Shown here one piece after another: positions 45,291 to 57,744 of a stretch of DNA of 64,000 bases; the stretch's first letter is position 1, and each line of letters starts with the position of its first letter. The stretch is from Parietaria judaica (Eukaryota > Streptophyta > Magnoliopsida > Rosales > Urticaceae): the NCBI GenBank assembly GCA_954871525.1, contig OX940863.1, forward strand, positions 5,866,001 through 5,930,000, in the 5' to 3' direction. The position numbers and the translations under genes were made by a program. A model generated the notes under the pieces. The model searched no databases. It saw only the letters and a list, made by a program, of their open reading frames with translations, and had not been told where the DNA came from.

Positions 45291-47550
45291 TCAACCGGAA
45301 TGCGATAGCGTCGCCTCCATCATCGCCGCTGCCGATACTCCCTCGGTCTCCGGCATATTCCTCACGTCATTCAGAATCCTCCCAAGCTCTTTCGTCAGTT
45401 CTGTGCGAGCATAATCGGAGCGCTCCTTGGTGATCGCGGATTCTGCAAATAGGGTTTCCGTCACACACTGGTACTCGTGAAACCATCTGTCGCTGCCGTG
45501 TTCGGCACCATTCTCGTCGAAGAAGAGGAGAGGACTCTCTGATCTCCTCCACCTGTCGAGACAGTATTTATCAGGAAGCTCGAAGAAGTTCTTCGCCACA
45601 AGCACACGGAGAGCATGTCTGCACGGAAACCCCGACGTTTCGAACTCTTTGCAGGAGCAGTGGATCTGCTCGTCCTCCAGCGTATAAATGACAAGCCGTT
45701 CCATGTCCATCTTCTTGAAGTGGTGCACGAGAAGCGACCCGTTATCCATTTCCGTCTCCGCGTATTGCATTGCTAGCGCCAATTCATGCTGAAATGCGGC
45801 GAAAGCGAATGGCGTGAACAAGCTCTGAGCGTGCTCTTCGATGGGCAGACTAGTCTTTGTGTACGAGTACTGCATATCCGAGCGTCCCTGATTCTGAAAA
45901 TTGACAGATATACCGACCTGAAAGAGTTTAAGATACAATGTATCAGCAGAAAGAATAAACCCGTCGGAGAGGATTTTATAAACCAAAAGAACCTGCTCAA
46001 AGAAGCTTCGTAAAGATGTTTGTGTTCTGAAGAAGCTCTTCAAGAACGTATCAGCAGATTTCAAATACAGCTCCGTCCCCATCCGAGCGAGAAACCGTCC
46101 TCGCGTATACGCCAGTGCCCAAGAAGATCGCGATGAGTACAGTAAATCTAAGTGTTTGTCGGTACTAAGACCGAACATGGTAACTAATTGGTTCCACTGA
46201 AGCTCAAAGTCCTCTGTACTTTCCAGCCGACACAGTGCATCAAAATCCGATTTAAATTCCGGGTAACGAGATCCAAGAAGAGGAGAGAACCAACTTGATA
46301 CCTTGGAGAGTATGTTCCAAATGGGAATGACATGGTTAGTTGCTGGTAGTTCTTCCGGAATGGCCTCGATGAGCCCGGTTTCGAGATCGGTTAGCACTGT
46401 CTGTGGACATCTTCCTCTCATGAACCGCACAAAAGTCTATTTAATGAAAAAAAAAAAAAAATCATAAGCTAACAGAAAACTCCTAGAACAGAGCTAACAA
46501 ATCACTAGAGGAATTATACTTAGCCAAAACCTGCAAAGCCCACAAGAACGAACGGGGCGTTTCGTCTTGCAGAAGTACGCAGCCGAAGAAGACGGTCCTG
46601 CCATTGTTGTCCATGCCAAGCCACGCTCCGAAAAGCATACCGTACGTGATCGACCGGTACGAGGTGTCGAAATACACCACGTCGCCAAACACGTCGTAGG
46701 CGTGGATCGAATCACCGTACGACCAGGCAACATTTTCAATCTTGTCGTTCTCGTCAACCGTGAAGTCGTAGACGAAGCTCTCGGCCACATCTTTCACCGT
46801 CCTGCACGCCTCGAGCAGCTCCATCGTGTCGCCCTCCCGCTTTTCCGTCAGCAGGGCGTCATTCTCCTGCACAACCCGCTTCCGATTCTGAACGAAATTC
46901 CTCACATCCCTCTCCAGAAACGGCAACTGCCCGCCCTGAACGCCCTTCTCCTGCTCCAACACCTTCACAATCCGGTGAACCGGAAACCCCGCCTTCGACA
47001 GCAAAATAATCCGCTCCTGATCGGCCTCGCGGATCTTCCGGTACGCGGGGAGGAGACGAACCTCGTCGTCATCGAGAAGCTCGTGGTTATGAACGTTGCT
47101 GAATTGCACGACGAACCACTGCGAAACCCCGTCGACGAGCTCCTTCGAGAGGTACATCTTCGCGTCGCAGCCGCACCGGACCGATTTCCGGTCCCGGTGA
47201 TGGTCCACACTGGGCTTCTTCTTCAACGGCGCGAAGCCGGAGCGGTAACACACGAAATCGCGCTTGTAGACGCCGAGCTGAGGGCTGAGCCGGGACCGCT
47301 CCTTCCTGATCGAGAAGCCATTTCTTCTGGCGAAGCTCCCGTAGTACTCGAACGCGTCGTCGTCGGCTTTGAAGACCATTCCCACGTAAGGGGCGACCAT
47401 GGATTCCGAAGTCCCTGCTTCGGTCTTCCCCAATTGCGCGGCGACGGATTCCTCTTCGACGCTCGCCTCGTGGGTCACGGAGCATTTCCAATCGCCGCAC
47501 GGGCACTGTTGGCGGCGAATCCACATGTTCTTCGCCGGAATCGGCGTCAT
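45291..47550 (-). CDS. FRS11: FAR1-related sequence protein (FRS11-like)
   Basis: Plant transcription-factor family domesticated from a Mutator-like transposase. Three exons on the minus strand: 47550-46531, 46436-45993, 45917-45291; 696 aa. The start is the ATG of MTPIPAKN; an in-frame ATG at 47526 (MWIRRQQC) is an alternative. A FAR1 zinc-binding DNA-binding domain lies around residues 60-155 (FEYYGSFARRNGFSIRKER, VRCGCDAKM, FSNVHNHEL). The MULE-transposase core follows (VVYFDTSYRS, DNNGRTVFFGCVLLQDE, TVLTDLETGL). A SWIM zinc finger has C575, C577, C587 and H589 (CSCKEF, GFPCRHALR). The second intron is only 75 nt, in frame and free of stop codons, and is removed here because family members lack that stretch. 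The closest Arabidopsis paralogue is judged from memory. Confidence 0.93.
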
Positions 47551-48502
47551 CGAAGAGGAATCTGAGATGGGTCGTCTCTGCTTCGATGAAAGAATCTTAT
47601 GGGATAAAGATTACATATTTGGCTACAGTGATAGTAGAGTTGTGATGGTTTTGGGGGAAAAGTTGCGAAGAATGTTGAGCCTGGAAATTGATGAGCGGAA
47701 ATGGACTAGAGATTAATGACGAACCAGTGAAAAAGAATGCTTCTTGGGGTTCTGGGTTTTGCTTTCTTTCACAGCTTTGTATCGGTATAGTTTACCGATG
47801 AGTATAAAAATATCGGGTCAAAATTTGTAAACATATGTTTTGAAATAATTTATCGGGTCAAAATTGTTTAGTGCGGAGTCCGAATCCGTCATGTGGCTGA
47901 AGACTCTTTTGATCTCGGAAAGCTTTTGATTTCGCTAGCATGTCGTTAATGAAATGAGGGTCGTGTCGAACTTCTACGGTAGATCTTTGAAGCTTAGCCG
48001 GGGGATGGCAGTAAAGTCGTCCCGGGCGAATCTGTGGACTTGCTTGCCGAGCAAAATTTGTATTCGTCGGCACTATCTGACTGGACCCGTTGGAGGCAGA
48101 GCATAATGTTGTAACTCCGGCTCCAAGAGTGCATAACCTCATCTGCTTTTTAAGAACTGTGTGAAAGGAATTTCCAACACCCTCTCAAACGATTATAACC
48201 CGGTGAACTTCTTTGTGATCGTCTTCATCATATGCATCCTCGGATTAGGGAGCCTCTTAATCATATGCTTCTCGACGGCGGCAACAAAAATATACACGTA
48301 CACTAAATGACGATATATTAAAACACGGAAATAATGGGAAAACACGGGAAAATCCCATAGAAGGATGGATCGTCTTATTTAGACGACCTAATGGTTCAGC
48401 TATGATGATTTAAGGTAAATTATCGTATTCGACTTTAACAACTTAAGATCAATAAAATTAAGAGTCGAGACGAGTTAGTTACCTTGAGACGGTGATACTA
48501 TT
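47551..48502. other. FRS upstream region and unexplained coding-like patches
   Basis: The first 250 bases are promoter/5' UTR of the FRS gene. From about 47860 to 48310 the sequence is GC-richer and coding-like: a minus-strand frame of 94 codons (48142-47858) and a plus-strand frame without ATG (about 48133-48308) that encodes a hydrophobic segment reading FFVIVFIICILGLGSLL. Neither is recognised. They may be pieces of a decayed gene or retroelement. Confidence 0.35.
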
Positions 48503-48879
48503 GGGTGCGTTTGGCACAGCTTATTTAGCCCCTGTTTTTATTTTTAAAATAAACTAAACCGTTTTTCAGGTGTTTGGCAAAATTGTTTTTCCAAAAAACA
48601 CAAAATTAATTTTAGATTTTTGTACATGAATCGTAAAAGATAGAATTCATAGCTTTTGGTTTTTTCTAAAAACAAAAATACGATTTTAGTCTATTTTAGT
48701 CTTTTTAGCCTAAATAATTTTTTTTACCAAACGCTAAATTAGTTTTTGTTAACAGCAACAACTGTTTATAGACAATTTACCAAACACCTGTCAGTTTTTT
48801 TTTAAAAAAAAACAGTTTGTTTTTTTAAAGTAAAACTAAAAATAATTTTTGTAAAAATTAAGCTGTGCCAAATGGGCCC
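48503..48879. mobile_element. hAT-like MITE (377 bp)
   Basis: Inverted termini: left GGGTGCGTTTGGCACAGCTTA, right complement GGGCCCATTTGGCACAGCTTA. The interior is A/T-rich with internal self-complementarity (CCAAACGC, GTGTTTGGC). Flanking 8-mers ATACTATT and AATATATT match poorly, so target-site type is uncertain. No open frame. Confidence 0.7.
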
Positions 48880-49895
48880 AATATATTGTTGACAATGATG
48901 GAGAAATAAGGAGACGAATGGCGGCAAGAGGCGACAACGAGTCAAATTTTGACAGGAACAAAGAGAATGCGAACAAGCATAGCTCTTCGATTTTTGGTTG
49001 GGTATTTTGGTGATTACTTGAATTAGAAGTATACCAAAATTATTTTGTATATAATATATATGGAATATAAAAAACCTATCAAGGCCTTTAGTGTGCCATA
49101 TTGTATTAAAAACCAAAAAGTCCCATATTAGTTTTGTACATGCAAAAAAAGGTTTGAGTGTGGATATAAAGATAGAAGAGAGTAACACCACTATTGGCTA
49201 ATCATGGAGTCCTCAAACTAGGATGAAGACCGGCATATGTGCCGCAAACTTTGAAATGTGACTAAAATATGATGGTGAGCTAATCTGATGATGTTATCTA
49301 ACTATAGACCAGGCTAGGTATAGTAAGTCAATGTAATTAAATATTATATTAATTCTAAGACAATTTCTTATGCTTGTATAAACATAAAAATCTAAGTATA
49401 TCAAACTTGTATATTATAAACTCATTCCTGGTGTAAAAATCTATATTTGGCAGCAAAACAATCTCGTTCCTAAAAAAATTCTCATGGATCTTAATTGAAC
49501 ATATCAACAAAAGAATTATACACTGATTTATTTCTTGTTTCTTCTTTCAATGGCTCTTAAAAATCCAAGCAAAACAGCACCTAAAAAACTCGCTACTATT
49601 GGCATGCCGTTTCGACTGTTTCTTTCATTGATCTTTCTTTGTGATCTTGTGACATCTCGTCGATTTTACAATTTCAAGGTACATTAATTTCGTTAATTTC
49701 TTAACAAATTTTGATTTCCTCGATCGTCACCCAAAATGGCCTCAAATCTCAATTTTAATCTTGTTCATCTTATGAAATTCTTAGATTGATTGTGAAACCA
49801 AATAGGGAATAAATGCTTCATCAATAAAATAAAAATAAAGTGATCAATATTCTCATGTGCATTCGTCTGAACTTTTTTGCAGATATAGTTCTTCA
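48880..49895. other. TPK1 upstream region
   Basis: Contains the promoter and probably a 5' UTR intron of the channel gene (acceptor TTTTTTGCAG ending at 49882). No other gene supported. Confidence 0.45.
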
Positions 49896-51469
49896 ATGGG
49901 CACCGATGACGCCGAAAAAGCTTTGCTCGTCAATACGACATGTCATTTCCGGGAAAACGACAAGAATGTCCTTCGGAGAAGAAGGCCTAGCGAACCCTGC
50001 AGTGCCGTTCCTTCAGAAGAGCAGAATTACGCGCCTCCGATGCAACAGCTTAGCCTCAACCAAGTGATGATCTTGCTTGTGATCTACCTCGGCGCTGGGA
50101 CGCTGTGCTTCTTCCTCGTTCGCCACCAGATCACGGGACGAAAGACGAATGAAATCCTCGATGCGGTTTACTTCTGCGTCGTGACGATGACCACCGTCGG
50201 GTATTATTATCATTGGGTTCCATCTAGAAAAGCGGTCAAGCTATAAAATTGTTAAGTCCGTTTATCTTTTTCGATATGGTCAGGTACGGAGATTTGGTGC
50301 CCAACACGATGCTTGCAAAATTACTCTCGTGCGTCTACGTCTTCACCGGCATGGCCATTGTCGGCCTTCTCCTTGGAAAAGCCGCGGATTACGTGGTCGA
50401 AAGGCAGGAGCTCCTATTGGTGAGAGCCATCCACATGCGCGAGCGAATTGGCCTCTCCGAGCTTGTGGTGGAAGTCGAAACGCACAAAGTCGTCTACAAG
50501 TTCTTAACGTCCTTGCTTCAGCTTGCCGTGCTCATTGTAGCCGGCACTTTGTTCTTGTACTTCGTCGAAGATCTAGATCTGTCGGACGCTTTTTATTGCG
50601 TATGTTCGACGATCACCACTCTAGGCTATGGCGATGAAAGCTTTTCGACGGCAATAGGCCGTGTTTTTGCGGTGTTTTGGATACTCGGAAGCACAGTTTG
50701 CTTGGCTCAGTTCTTTCTCTACCTCGCGGAGTTGTGCACTGAGCGCAGGCGAAGATCTCTGGCCGAATGGATTCTCACGAGGAAGTTCACGCCGTCCGAT
50801 CTCGAGGCGGCGGATCTTGATCACGACAAGGTTGTAAGGTGAGTGAGTAAATCAACAGCTAAACTTAACTCATTTAGTTGAATATATATAATTGTATCCT
50901 TGAAATACAAGTTTAATTTCTCGTGACACTAAAAGTCGATTAAAAAAATATTAAAAAAATCTTGTTGAATTTTTTTGTGCTCGGTTTCCAATTTTGTCCT
51001 GGTCCCGTAGAATTAATACTTTGGAATTGCATATCAAAGCGGCATAAATAAACACATGGAATTGCATATCGAAAGACATTCCTTAGTTCGCGGTTTTAAT
51101 TTCGGTTTCACCCCAACGCATCAGCAAAAAAAAAAAAAAAAAAACTTGACGGTGGCAACTGAAAGATCAGTTGTCAATATTATTAGCATCAAAGTTAGCT
51201 GAAAAATCACCCACTAAAATTCGCTAATTGGCAATTTTCTTGTAAAGTGAGACGGTTTTTTCTTTGGATATTTGTCGTTTTGAGTTGTGATGTCGTTTGA
51301 TTCATTGTCGTTTCTCAGTGCGGCAGAGTTTGTTCTCTACAAGCTGAAGGAGATGGGAAAGATTGGCGAAGAAGATATATGGCCTCTCATGGAAACTTTC
51401 AAGAAACTCGACGTTGATCGATCGGGGACTTTGACAGCTTCCGATCTCACAACTTCTCCATCAGATTGA
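49896..51469 (+). CDS. TPK1: Two-pore potassium channel (TPK1/KCO1 type)
   Basis: Vacuolar K+ channel with two pore domains and cytosolic EF-hands. Three exons: 49896-50200, 50284-50838, 51319-51469; 336 aa. The N-terminus carries RRPSEP, a 14-3-3 binding-type motif as in TPK1. Pore 1 has TTVGYGD (GYGD 102-105) and pore 2 TTLGYGD (216-219), each between membrane helices. The C-terminus has two EF-hand loops: residues 279-290 (DLDHDKVVSAAE, Lys replacing the usual Gly at position 6) and 318-329 (DVDRSGTLTASD). The first intron, 83 nt, splits the Gly codon of the first selectivity filter; read unspliced it would give a truncated protein. The product is somewhat shorter than Arabidopsis TPK1 at both ends. 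Confidence 0.95.
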
Positions 51470-52484
51470 CTTTAATCCATTTTTTGGAAATTAAAAAAAA
51501 AATTGTTTTAATTTTATTGTGTTTGGTGACTAAATTAGAGAAAATGTGTGCCTTTAATTGTGGGGAATTCATACAGTACTAGTCACTAGTGTTAGTGGGT
51601 GGATATTTGTCAACGTGATACACCTAAAAGCGTTTAAGAGAATTGAATTCTAATCCTTATTCTTGAGCATCAATCCAGTGTCCCACTAGCTTAATTATTC
51701 ACTAATTTTGTATAGGAAAAAATAATCACATATACCAATATGCTTTCGATTTCTCTTTCCGGATTCTGTATGGAGTAAAAAATCACATGTCGTTTTTCTT
51801 TTCTATATGATAAAAAAGGGCATCTGCTTTCTTTAGCGTTAGGCTAGATATCAGCCGTGCCGTGGTGCAATTTTTATTTATTTTTTCAAATTCTAATTGT
51901 GAAATTTATTTCTATTCTTTATTTATCTCAATTTTCTTTTAATCCCTCAGATTTTATGATTCTAAAACTAATCTTTTATTTAAGTTTATGATATCATAAG
52001 AAATAGTTTATGGGGTCATAAAGGAGTAGTTTTAAAATTATCAAATTTGAAGGATTATAAAAGAAAATAATGATAAATAAAAGAATAGTTTTTTTTTTAA
52101 GTTTCCCGTTATATTAATATTATAGCTAATTTAAAATTTTCTCGCAAACACATGGTGCAACGATGCCTTAATAAACAAGAAGAATGTAAAAACTAGGGGT
52201 TCCATGAAACGACACGTTACGTGCCACTTAAAAACTGCTTTTCCTTGTCGTTTCTTCTCATAAAAAAAAAAAACAGAAAAGAAAAGAAAAAAGCAGAAGA
52301 GTACAACCTCGATTAAGAAACCAGAGAAACCAAATTGGCAGGATTCACAATTATTATTCCGAAAATATTTACACTTCATTCATTATATACTCAAGCAAAT
52401 TAGTCGTTCAAGATATATAGCTTCCACGTACGTGCACTCATAATCACCTTATTATACACATGCAACAGCATGACATGATTCATA
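51470..52484. other. Convergent intergenic region
   Basis: 3' UTRs of the channel gene and of the small membrane-protein gene, with AT-rich sequence between. No other feature seen. Confidence 0.45.
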
Positions 52485-52800
52485 TCATTCAAAACTGTGA
52501 TCATGGTGCTCGCGCTCATCCGCCACGTGTTCATGGTGGCGGTCCCTGGCGACGTAGTCGATGATGCCTTCCCCGGCTTTGTGATCCTCCCCTCCGGAGT
52601 GAGCCTCCACGGCGAGATGAGAGATGCCGCTGAAGGCAATGATCGCCGCAATGAAGAGCCCCGTGGAGGCAAAGAGAGGCCAGAAGTAGGCTACGATTGT
52701 CCCCAGCCGGGGTGCGGCGTATAGAGTACCGGACACGAGCGCTGAGACCCAGACGGCCACGGCGAAGTGGTATCTGTATTGCATTAGCGTCGGGATGTCC

Positions 52801-52802
<2 letters not shown>
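52485..52802 (-). CDS. Small two-helix membrane protein with His-rich tail
   Basis: Single exon on the minus strand, 105 aa, starting MDIPTLMQYRYHF. Two hydrophobic helices are predicted at about residues 12-30 (FAVAVWVSALVSGTLYAAP) and 36-60 (IVAYFWPLFASTGLFIAAII). The C-terminus is hydrophilic and rich in His, Glu and Asp (RDRHHEHVADEREHHDHS), which could bind metal ions, but that is only inference. I recall similar short uncharacterised plant proteins. A TATA-like TATATATA lies about 95 bp upstream, and a long GA tract fills the 5' UTR. Confidence 0.72.

Positions 52803-52841
<39 letters not shown>
52803..52841. repeat. (GA)n tract in 5' UTR
   Basis: About 19 GA units directly abut the start codon of the minus-strand gene, so on the coding strand its leader is a CT repeat. 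Such tracts are common plant core-promoter or leader elements. Confidence 0.9.
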
Positions 52842-52845
<4 letters not shown>

Positions 52846-52893
52846 GGGTTTTTGGTTGTGGCTCTCTGAGTTGGAGAAAATAAATTTGAAGGG

Positions 52894-52906
52894 TATATAT
52901 ATTATA
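52894..52906 (-). promoter_or_regulatory. Putative TATA box of small membrane-protein gene
   Basis: The minus strand reads ATAATATATATACCC about 95 bp upstream of the start codon. Confidence 0.45.
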
Positions 52907-53254
52907 TGGTGTGGGAAATGCTAGATTTCAATGAGCAGATTATCTAACTTTGCTTTCTACATGTGTTACTATATATCTAAAATTAATTAAATCAATACAT
53001 TTCATATTTTGGCTTTCCCAAAGTAACCCCACTTTTGGGTTTTGTTGCACGAGTTTGATACATTACCCCCACCATTGCCCCCATTTCATACTATTATGAA
53101 GTATGTTGATGTGCATTAAACTTGCCTTGATTCTTTAACTTTAATAAATTTACATGTACACTTGACGGTTTACCCATTATAAACCGATTATACGGTAAAA
53201 ACCGGTCTCTACTAAGAAAATATACATAAAAAGTTAATGTCATCAAATCATATT

Positions 53255-53437
53255 TTTTTATTAATGAGTGACATTATTGGCCAAGATTACATGTACTCGT
53301 ATTACAATATATATTTTTACGGTAAGAACAAGTGGCGCGGCCAAAATTACATATATACACAATTTATGCATCTCAAGGGATTGAACTTAGGACCTGTAGA
53401 AGAAGAGTCTTATAGTCGATTAACCACTTGTCCAAAG
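53255..53437 (-). mobile_element. tRNA-derived SINE-like repeat
   Basis: On the minus strand an A-box-like TGGACAAGTGGTTAA (53435-53421) is followed about 45 bp later by a B-box-like AGTTCAATCCC (53387-53377), the spacing of an RNA polymerase III promoter in a tRNA-derived SINE. The tRNA body is too diverged to fold as a tRNA gene. The 3' limit is placed at an A-rich run near 53255 and is uncertain. Confidence 0.5.
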
Positions 53438-53449
53438 AAACTTGATTAA

Positions 53450-56353
53450 TCGAGAATAGTTATTCAAACGGATGATGTTTCACCGAATGTAGTGGGAGGG
53501 CAAATGAGTCATTTACATACATAAAACAAAATGAGAATTTTGACATAGATGCTTTGTCCTTTTCTTTGATTGGCCGGTTGATCTCGCTTTCAGGTTTCCA
53601 CTTTTGAGTGAAGATTGATGTTGAAGAAAGGAATGGCATCTTTTCATTTCCTCTTCTTTGTGGCCATTGAGTTGGCCAAAGATTAGTGTCATATGGTCAT
53701 TCATTCATATTAGTCACTTCTTTTGAAAAGGAATACTTTCTTAGTGGTTTCTTTTCCACTTAATTAATCTTGATTCTTCCCTAAAGTCATTTTTTTATTC
53801 ATCATCTCTAAATTGAAAAAATAATATATGAATTATATTGTCTAAAACCTTAGTGTATTTTCCCCTCATAGGGTCACGAGACAAATGATTTTGTGGCTTT
53901 TTTACGTTAATAAAACTATTGTCGCATTGAGTTGATCTTTGCATAGAGTGGTATGAGTTTATTGTAGCATGTAAAATGGTGTTTCCTTATTTTATTGTTT
54001 CAATTCAACCAAAAGATCAACTTAATTCTATTTGAACATCGGTTGACTTTCTTGGTATGTTAGCAAACTTTATTATACTAATTAATTATAAAGAAATGTT
54101 TAGAAGGATCAAAGTTCGATTGATTTTACACATGATTTAATGGATGACAAGGTCGTTCGATAAGTTGCTTAGCCTCTTAGGCACTAATCACATCAGAATT
54201 CAGAATGATGAATGATGATGTGACAAATTAAGGTTGAGTCAATGTTATGAATGTGTGTTTTTTTTTTTTTTTTTTTTTACGTTTACTTATTTAGAATTAA
54301 TATTAAAAAATGAGATATAATATATAATCATGTATAATTATGTAGAATAATAATGTATTCATGTGCCGATTGCTAAGCCCATAAGGAAGTTTTATGGGTC
54401 ATAATTTGCAAAACGGGCCTATTTGAATGGGCCTAGGAACTTGCACAAAGTCCGCTTAGATGGGCTCCAGTACAAATTCACACACTTGGCCCAAACATTT
54501 AGAATGAGGGTCAGACCATTTTTTGAAGACTCATTCCATAATGAAGAAGAAGAAAAAAATATTTCATACGCATTACATTATTTCATTCCATAACCTTTAT
54601 ATGGAATCTCCACTATATATTTATTTACAACTAGCCTTTTGAATTCTATTATGTGTGTGTGTGTGTGTGTTTTTATAAGACATTGCTCACACAGAGGCAT
54701 GTAAATTGCTCAAATTGACACTAAAATAACAACGTAGTTTGTTTATTATATACTCTTGCTAAAAGAATAAAGAGAGGGTATTTGTTTAGTAGATAAAGCA
54801 TGAGCCAGGAGACATCAAAATTCCAAATGGATAAGTAATTAATTAAGAGTATAATAGACTGTTTCATGTTTGGACTCCACTATTGCCTTGCCAGGCTAAT
54901 ATGGTTAAACTCCAATCATTGAGCTTTGAGCTTAATATATTTATTCTATTAGCTAATTGTTAAAATATCCTAAACTACATCACCACATAATTCACTCTTC
55001 ATCATATATGATTTTTTCCCATAATAGGGCAAAAATTGGGACCGGATATCAAGCTTTACCATTTTTCAATCCGAACGCGACTTCCCAAGCTTTTTAAAAC
55101 TGGATTCAGTTTTTGAATACTTTGATCCCGTCTCATTCCTAGTTACTTGACAAATAATTTAACTTTTGAGAAAGAAAAAAAAATGACCGGAGTCAAAATT
55201 TTCACCTCTACAGATTATATTACATATTTGTCATATTAGAATCAAAACTAAATATACCTTAATAATTGCAATTTATGTACTTATACACCGTGTTAAGTTT
55301 TTGCCAACAAATACATTTAAATTTCATTACTTGTACCATTCCCTCGAAGTCCGAGCCCCGTGTCTTTTCTAGTGTCTTTCGAGTGCCAACACAATTGAAT
55401 TTCGAGTTCATGTAACGAGATTTTTTGCCTCAATCTTTAACTAAACAAAGTAGCATCCTTCGAATTATCTTCTAGTGTAGAACTTCCAAAGGGGATGCTA
55501 TAGATATTGAAACTTTAAGTTATCTTCCGTCACAAAATTAAGCAAGGTGTATAAGTATGCATAACTTAAGTACATTTATCGTCAGAAAAGAATAATATAC
55601 ATAATCACCAAGCTCAAACCAAGTTAACACACACGCAATCAAAGCCACTAAATCAAGACATAGATTGAGCCATTTTCATGTTACTATCAACCCGCAGTAA
55701 TTATAAAATCATAGTTCAATTGAGGAATTATTAGAAAATTAAAGCCTCAAGAACTTGATTTATTGGTGACCAAATTTCTTCACGACTTTTTCTTCTTTAC
55801 AATAATTTATTTTTTATATATTATATTATTTATTTCAAAGACAATATTCGATGTTGTTGGTGAGAGTTAAAGAAGTCTTTTCCTTAAATCCCAAAGCTTT
55901 TGACAATGGAAAGTGTAGAAAACAGCTAGAGCTTACAATACATTATTATTGGTATTGAACGTATATATTCTTTTAAGCAAAGAATAATATAATATACAAG
56001 TGAATTATTTGATTCTTTTAAGTCACTTTAAGTTGGTCATTTTCAATGCCCAAATTCAAGAATTCATTGGAGTGACTTCCACTAAGTGTCCAAAATGCTG
56101 GGATTAGGGAGAGTTTAGCGCTTAAGCAACTAGGTTACTCCAAAATACAAAGCAGATTTCCATCAATGCCGTTCATTATCATCATTATTTACAAAGGACT
56201 ATGCATCTCTTATCCTCTCTAAATCCAATAATAGTGAAATTAATTATGATAATGATCTTTTCATACAAATGAAATGTGTACTTTGTAAAGTTTGTAGTAA
56301 TAGACCGAAAGAGAGAAAGCGGAAGAATTTGATTTGACTAAGATAAAATGTTA
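53450..56353. other. Gene-poor AT-rich region
   Basis: About 2.9 kb with no supported gene. Contains a poly-T run (54257-54279), a (GT)n microsatellite (54652-54670) and AT-rich sequence. At 54370-54500 a patch of GGGCCTA/GGCCC words resembles plant promoter or repeat sequence. Confidence 0.5.
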
Positions 56354-56362
56354 TAAATTAAA

Positions 56363-56831
56363 GGGTCAATGACGGCGAAAATATCTAAAGTTTAGTCAAA
56401 GAATTTCTCGTGTACCCAAAGTTTAAAAGTGGTGGCAAAAATACCCAAAGTCACATTTGGGGAGTTGACCACTCCATTCTCGTAACGCCGTTAACTTACC
56501 TGTTAACTCTAGCCACGTGGACAAACATGGGTTGCTGACATAACAATTTTTGCCACGTGGACGAGCCCACATCAGCCTCGTTTATGATAAAACAACGAAT
56601 TAAACCCCTAATTAATACTATTTAATACAACTAATTGAACCCCTAATGATTACACTTAACAAAACAGATTTGTCCACGTGGCCAGAGTTAACGGGTAAGT
56701 TAACGGCGTTACGAGAATGGAGTGGTCAACTCCCCAAATGCGACTTTGGGTATTTTTGTCACTACTTTTAAATTTTGAGTACACGAGGGGTTCTTTAATC
56801 AAACTTTGGATATTTTCACCGTCATCAACCC
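56363..56831. mobile_element. MULE-type MITE, copy 2 (469 bp)
   Basis: Same length and structure as the element at 12748-13216: left end GGGTCAATGACGG, right end the complement, long inverted arms, CAAAAATACCCAAAG words and G-boxes CCACGTGG. Flanking 9-mers TAAATTAAA (56354-56362) and TAAATTGAA (56832-56840) match at 8 of 9 positions. No open frame. The middle segment is largely the reverse complement of the corresponding segment of copy 1. Confidence 0.9.
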
Positions 56832-56840
56832 TAAATTGAA

Positions 56841-57744
56841 TTCAGAAGATGAATGATTTAAACTAAAAGATGGCAAATCAGACCCTGGAAGCAACAACAA
56901 ACCTCTGGTACTGTAAGTTCATCCATTACATGTATGTTTTCAAACTCGAGATCAATTAATTAAATCTAAATTCATTTTTTAGAATTCACTACTAATGTTC
57001 TATATTCTTACTACGGAGATTAGCTAACTCAGGAAAATTGAAAATTATCTTACTCTTGCAAGAAGAAACAAAATATGGACGGTCGGATGAATGCTGGATT
57101 AGCCGAACCGGACCTCTGATTTTCAAAAAATAAATACCATTCTTCCACGTTAACAAGACTTTTTTTTTTTAATATATATATATATATAAAATAAAAACTA
57201 AATCACTTAATAAGGTTGTGACAAATGGCAAAATATATTTTTCATCATTGAACTTTTCAAAAAGGTTTAATCACATCCCTTAAAACAGGTTAATTCACAC
57301 AAATAAATTAGGTGAGAGTAACTCGTATATTTTGTCATTACTCGTTCTCAAAGTGGCAAAATGAAGGTGTGGATTGGATTCTTTAACTTATAATAAACGA
57401 AATGAAATCCGTGTACATATCTCCTAGCTCCTAATCATTTTCAGTACAGATAATGATCAACAATTTATTAATTTTTATTAAATGCCATAGTTTAGAAAAA
57501 TTATATTAATGAAATAACCGTTACTATCAAAAGGAGGGAAAAAAGCCGAATTTGCCGTCCTATTTAATTTGTGACCCTCAATTATATACGTTAATTAATA
57601 TATTAATCCTTAAACCTCACAATACTACTCTCATTAAAACCCACATCACATATCGCATTACACACACAACATTCAAACACAACAACAACGGTAGGTTTTG
57701 AAGAACAGCAATTTGTTGCCTTGCAGCTTGATCGCTTCAAGAAC
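56841..57744. other. MAP70 upstream region
   Basis: Contains poly-A/T tracts, a TA run (57174-57187) and probably the promoter of MAP70. A frame upstream of the chosen start (FEEQQFVALQLDRFKN, about 57697-57744) looks coding-like and may be part of a first exon whose own start I could not find. Confidence 0.4.

Noticed and set aside
46567..47565. 332-codon plus-strand frame opposite the FAR1-related gene
   Set aside because: Antisense shadow of exon 1, which encodes recognisable FAR1 and transposase domains.
56090..56140. Possible SINE head on the minus strand (CCTAGTTGCTTAAGCGC)
   Set aside because: An A-box-like word is present but no B-box follows at the right spacing.
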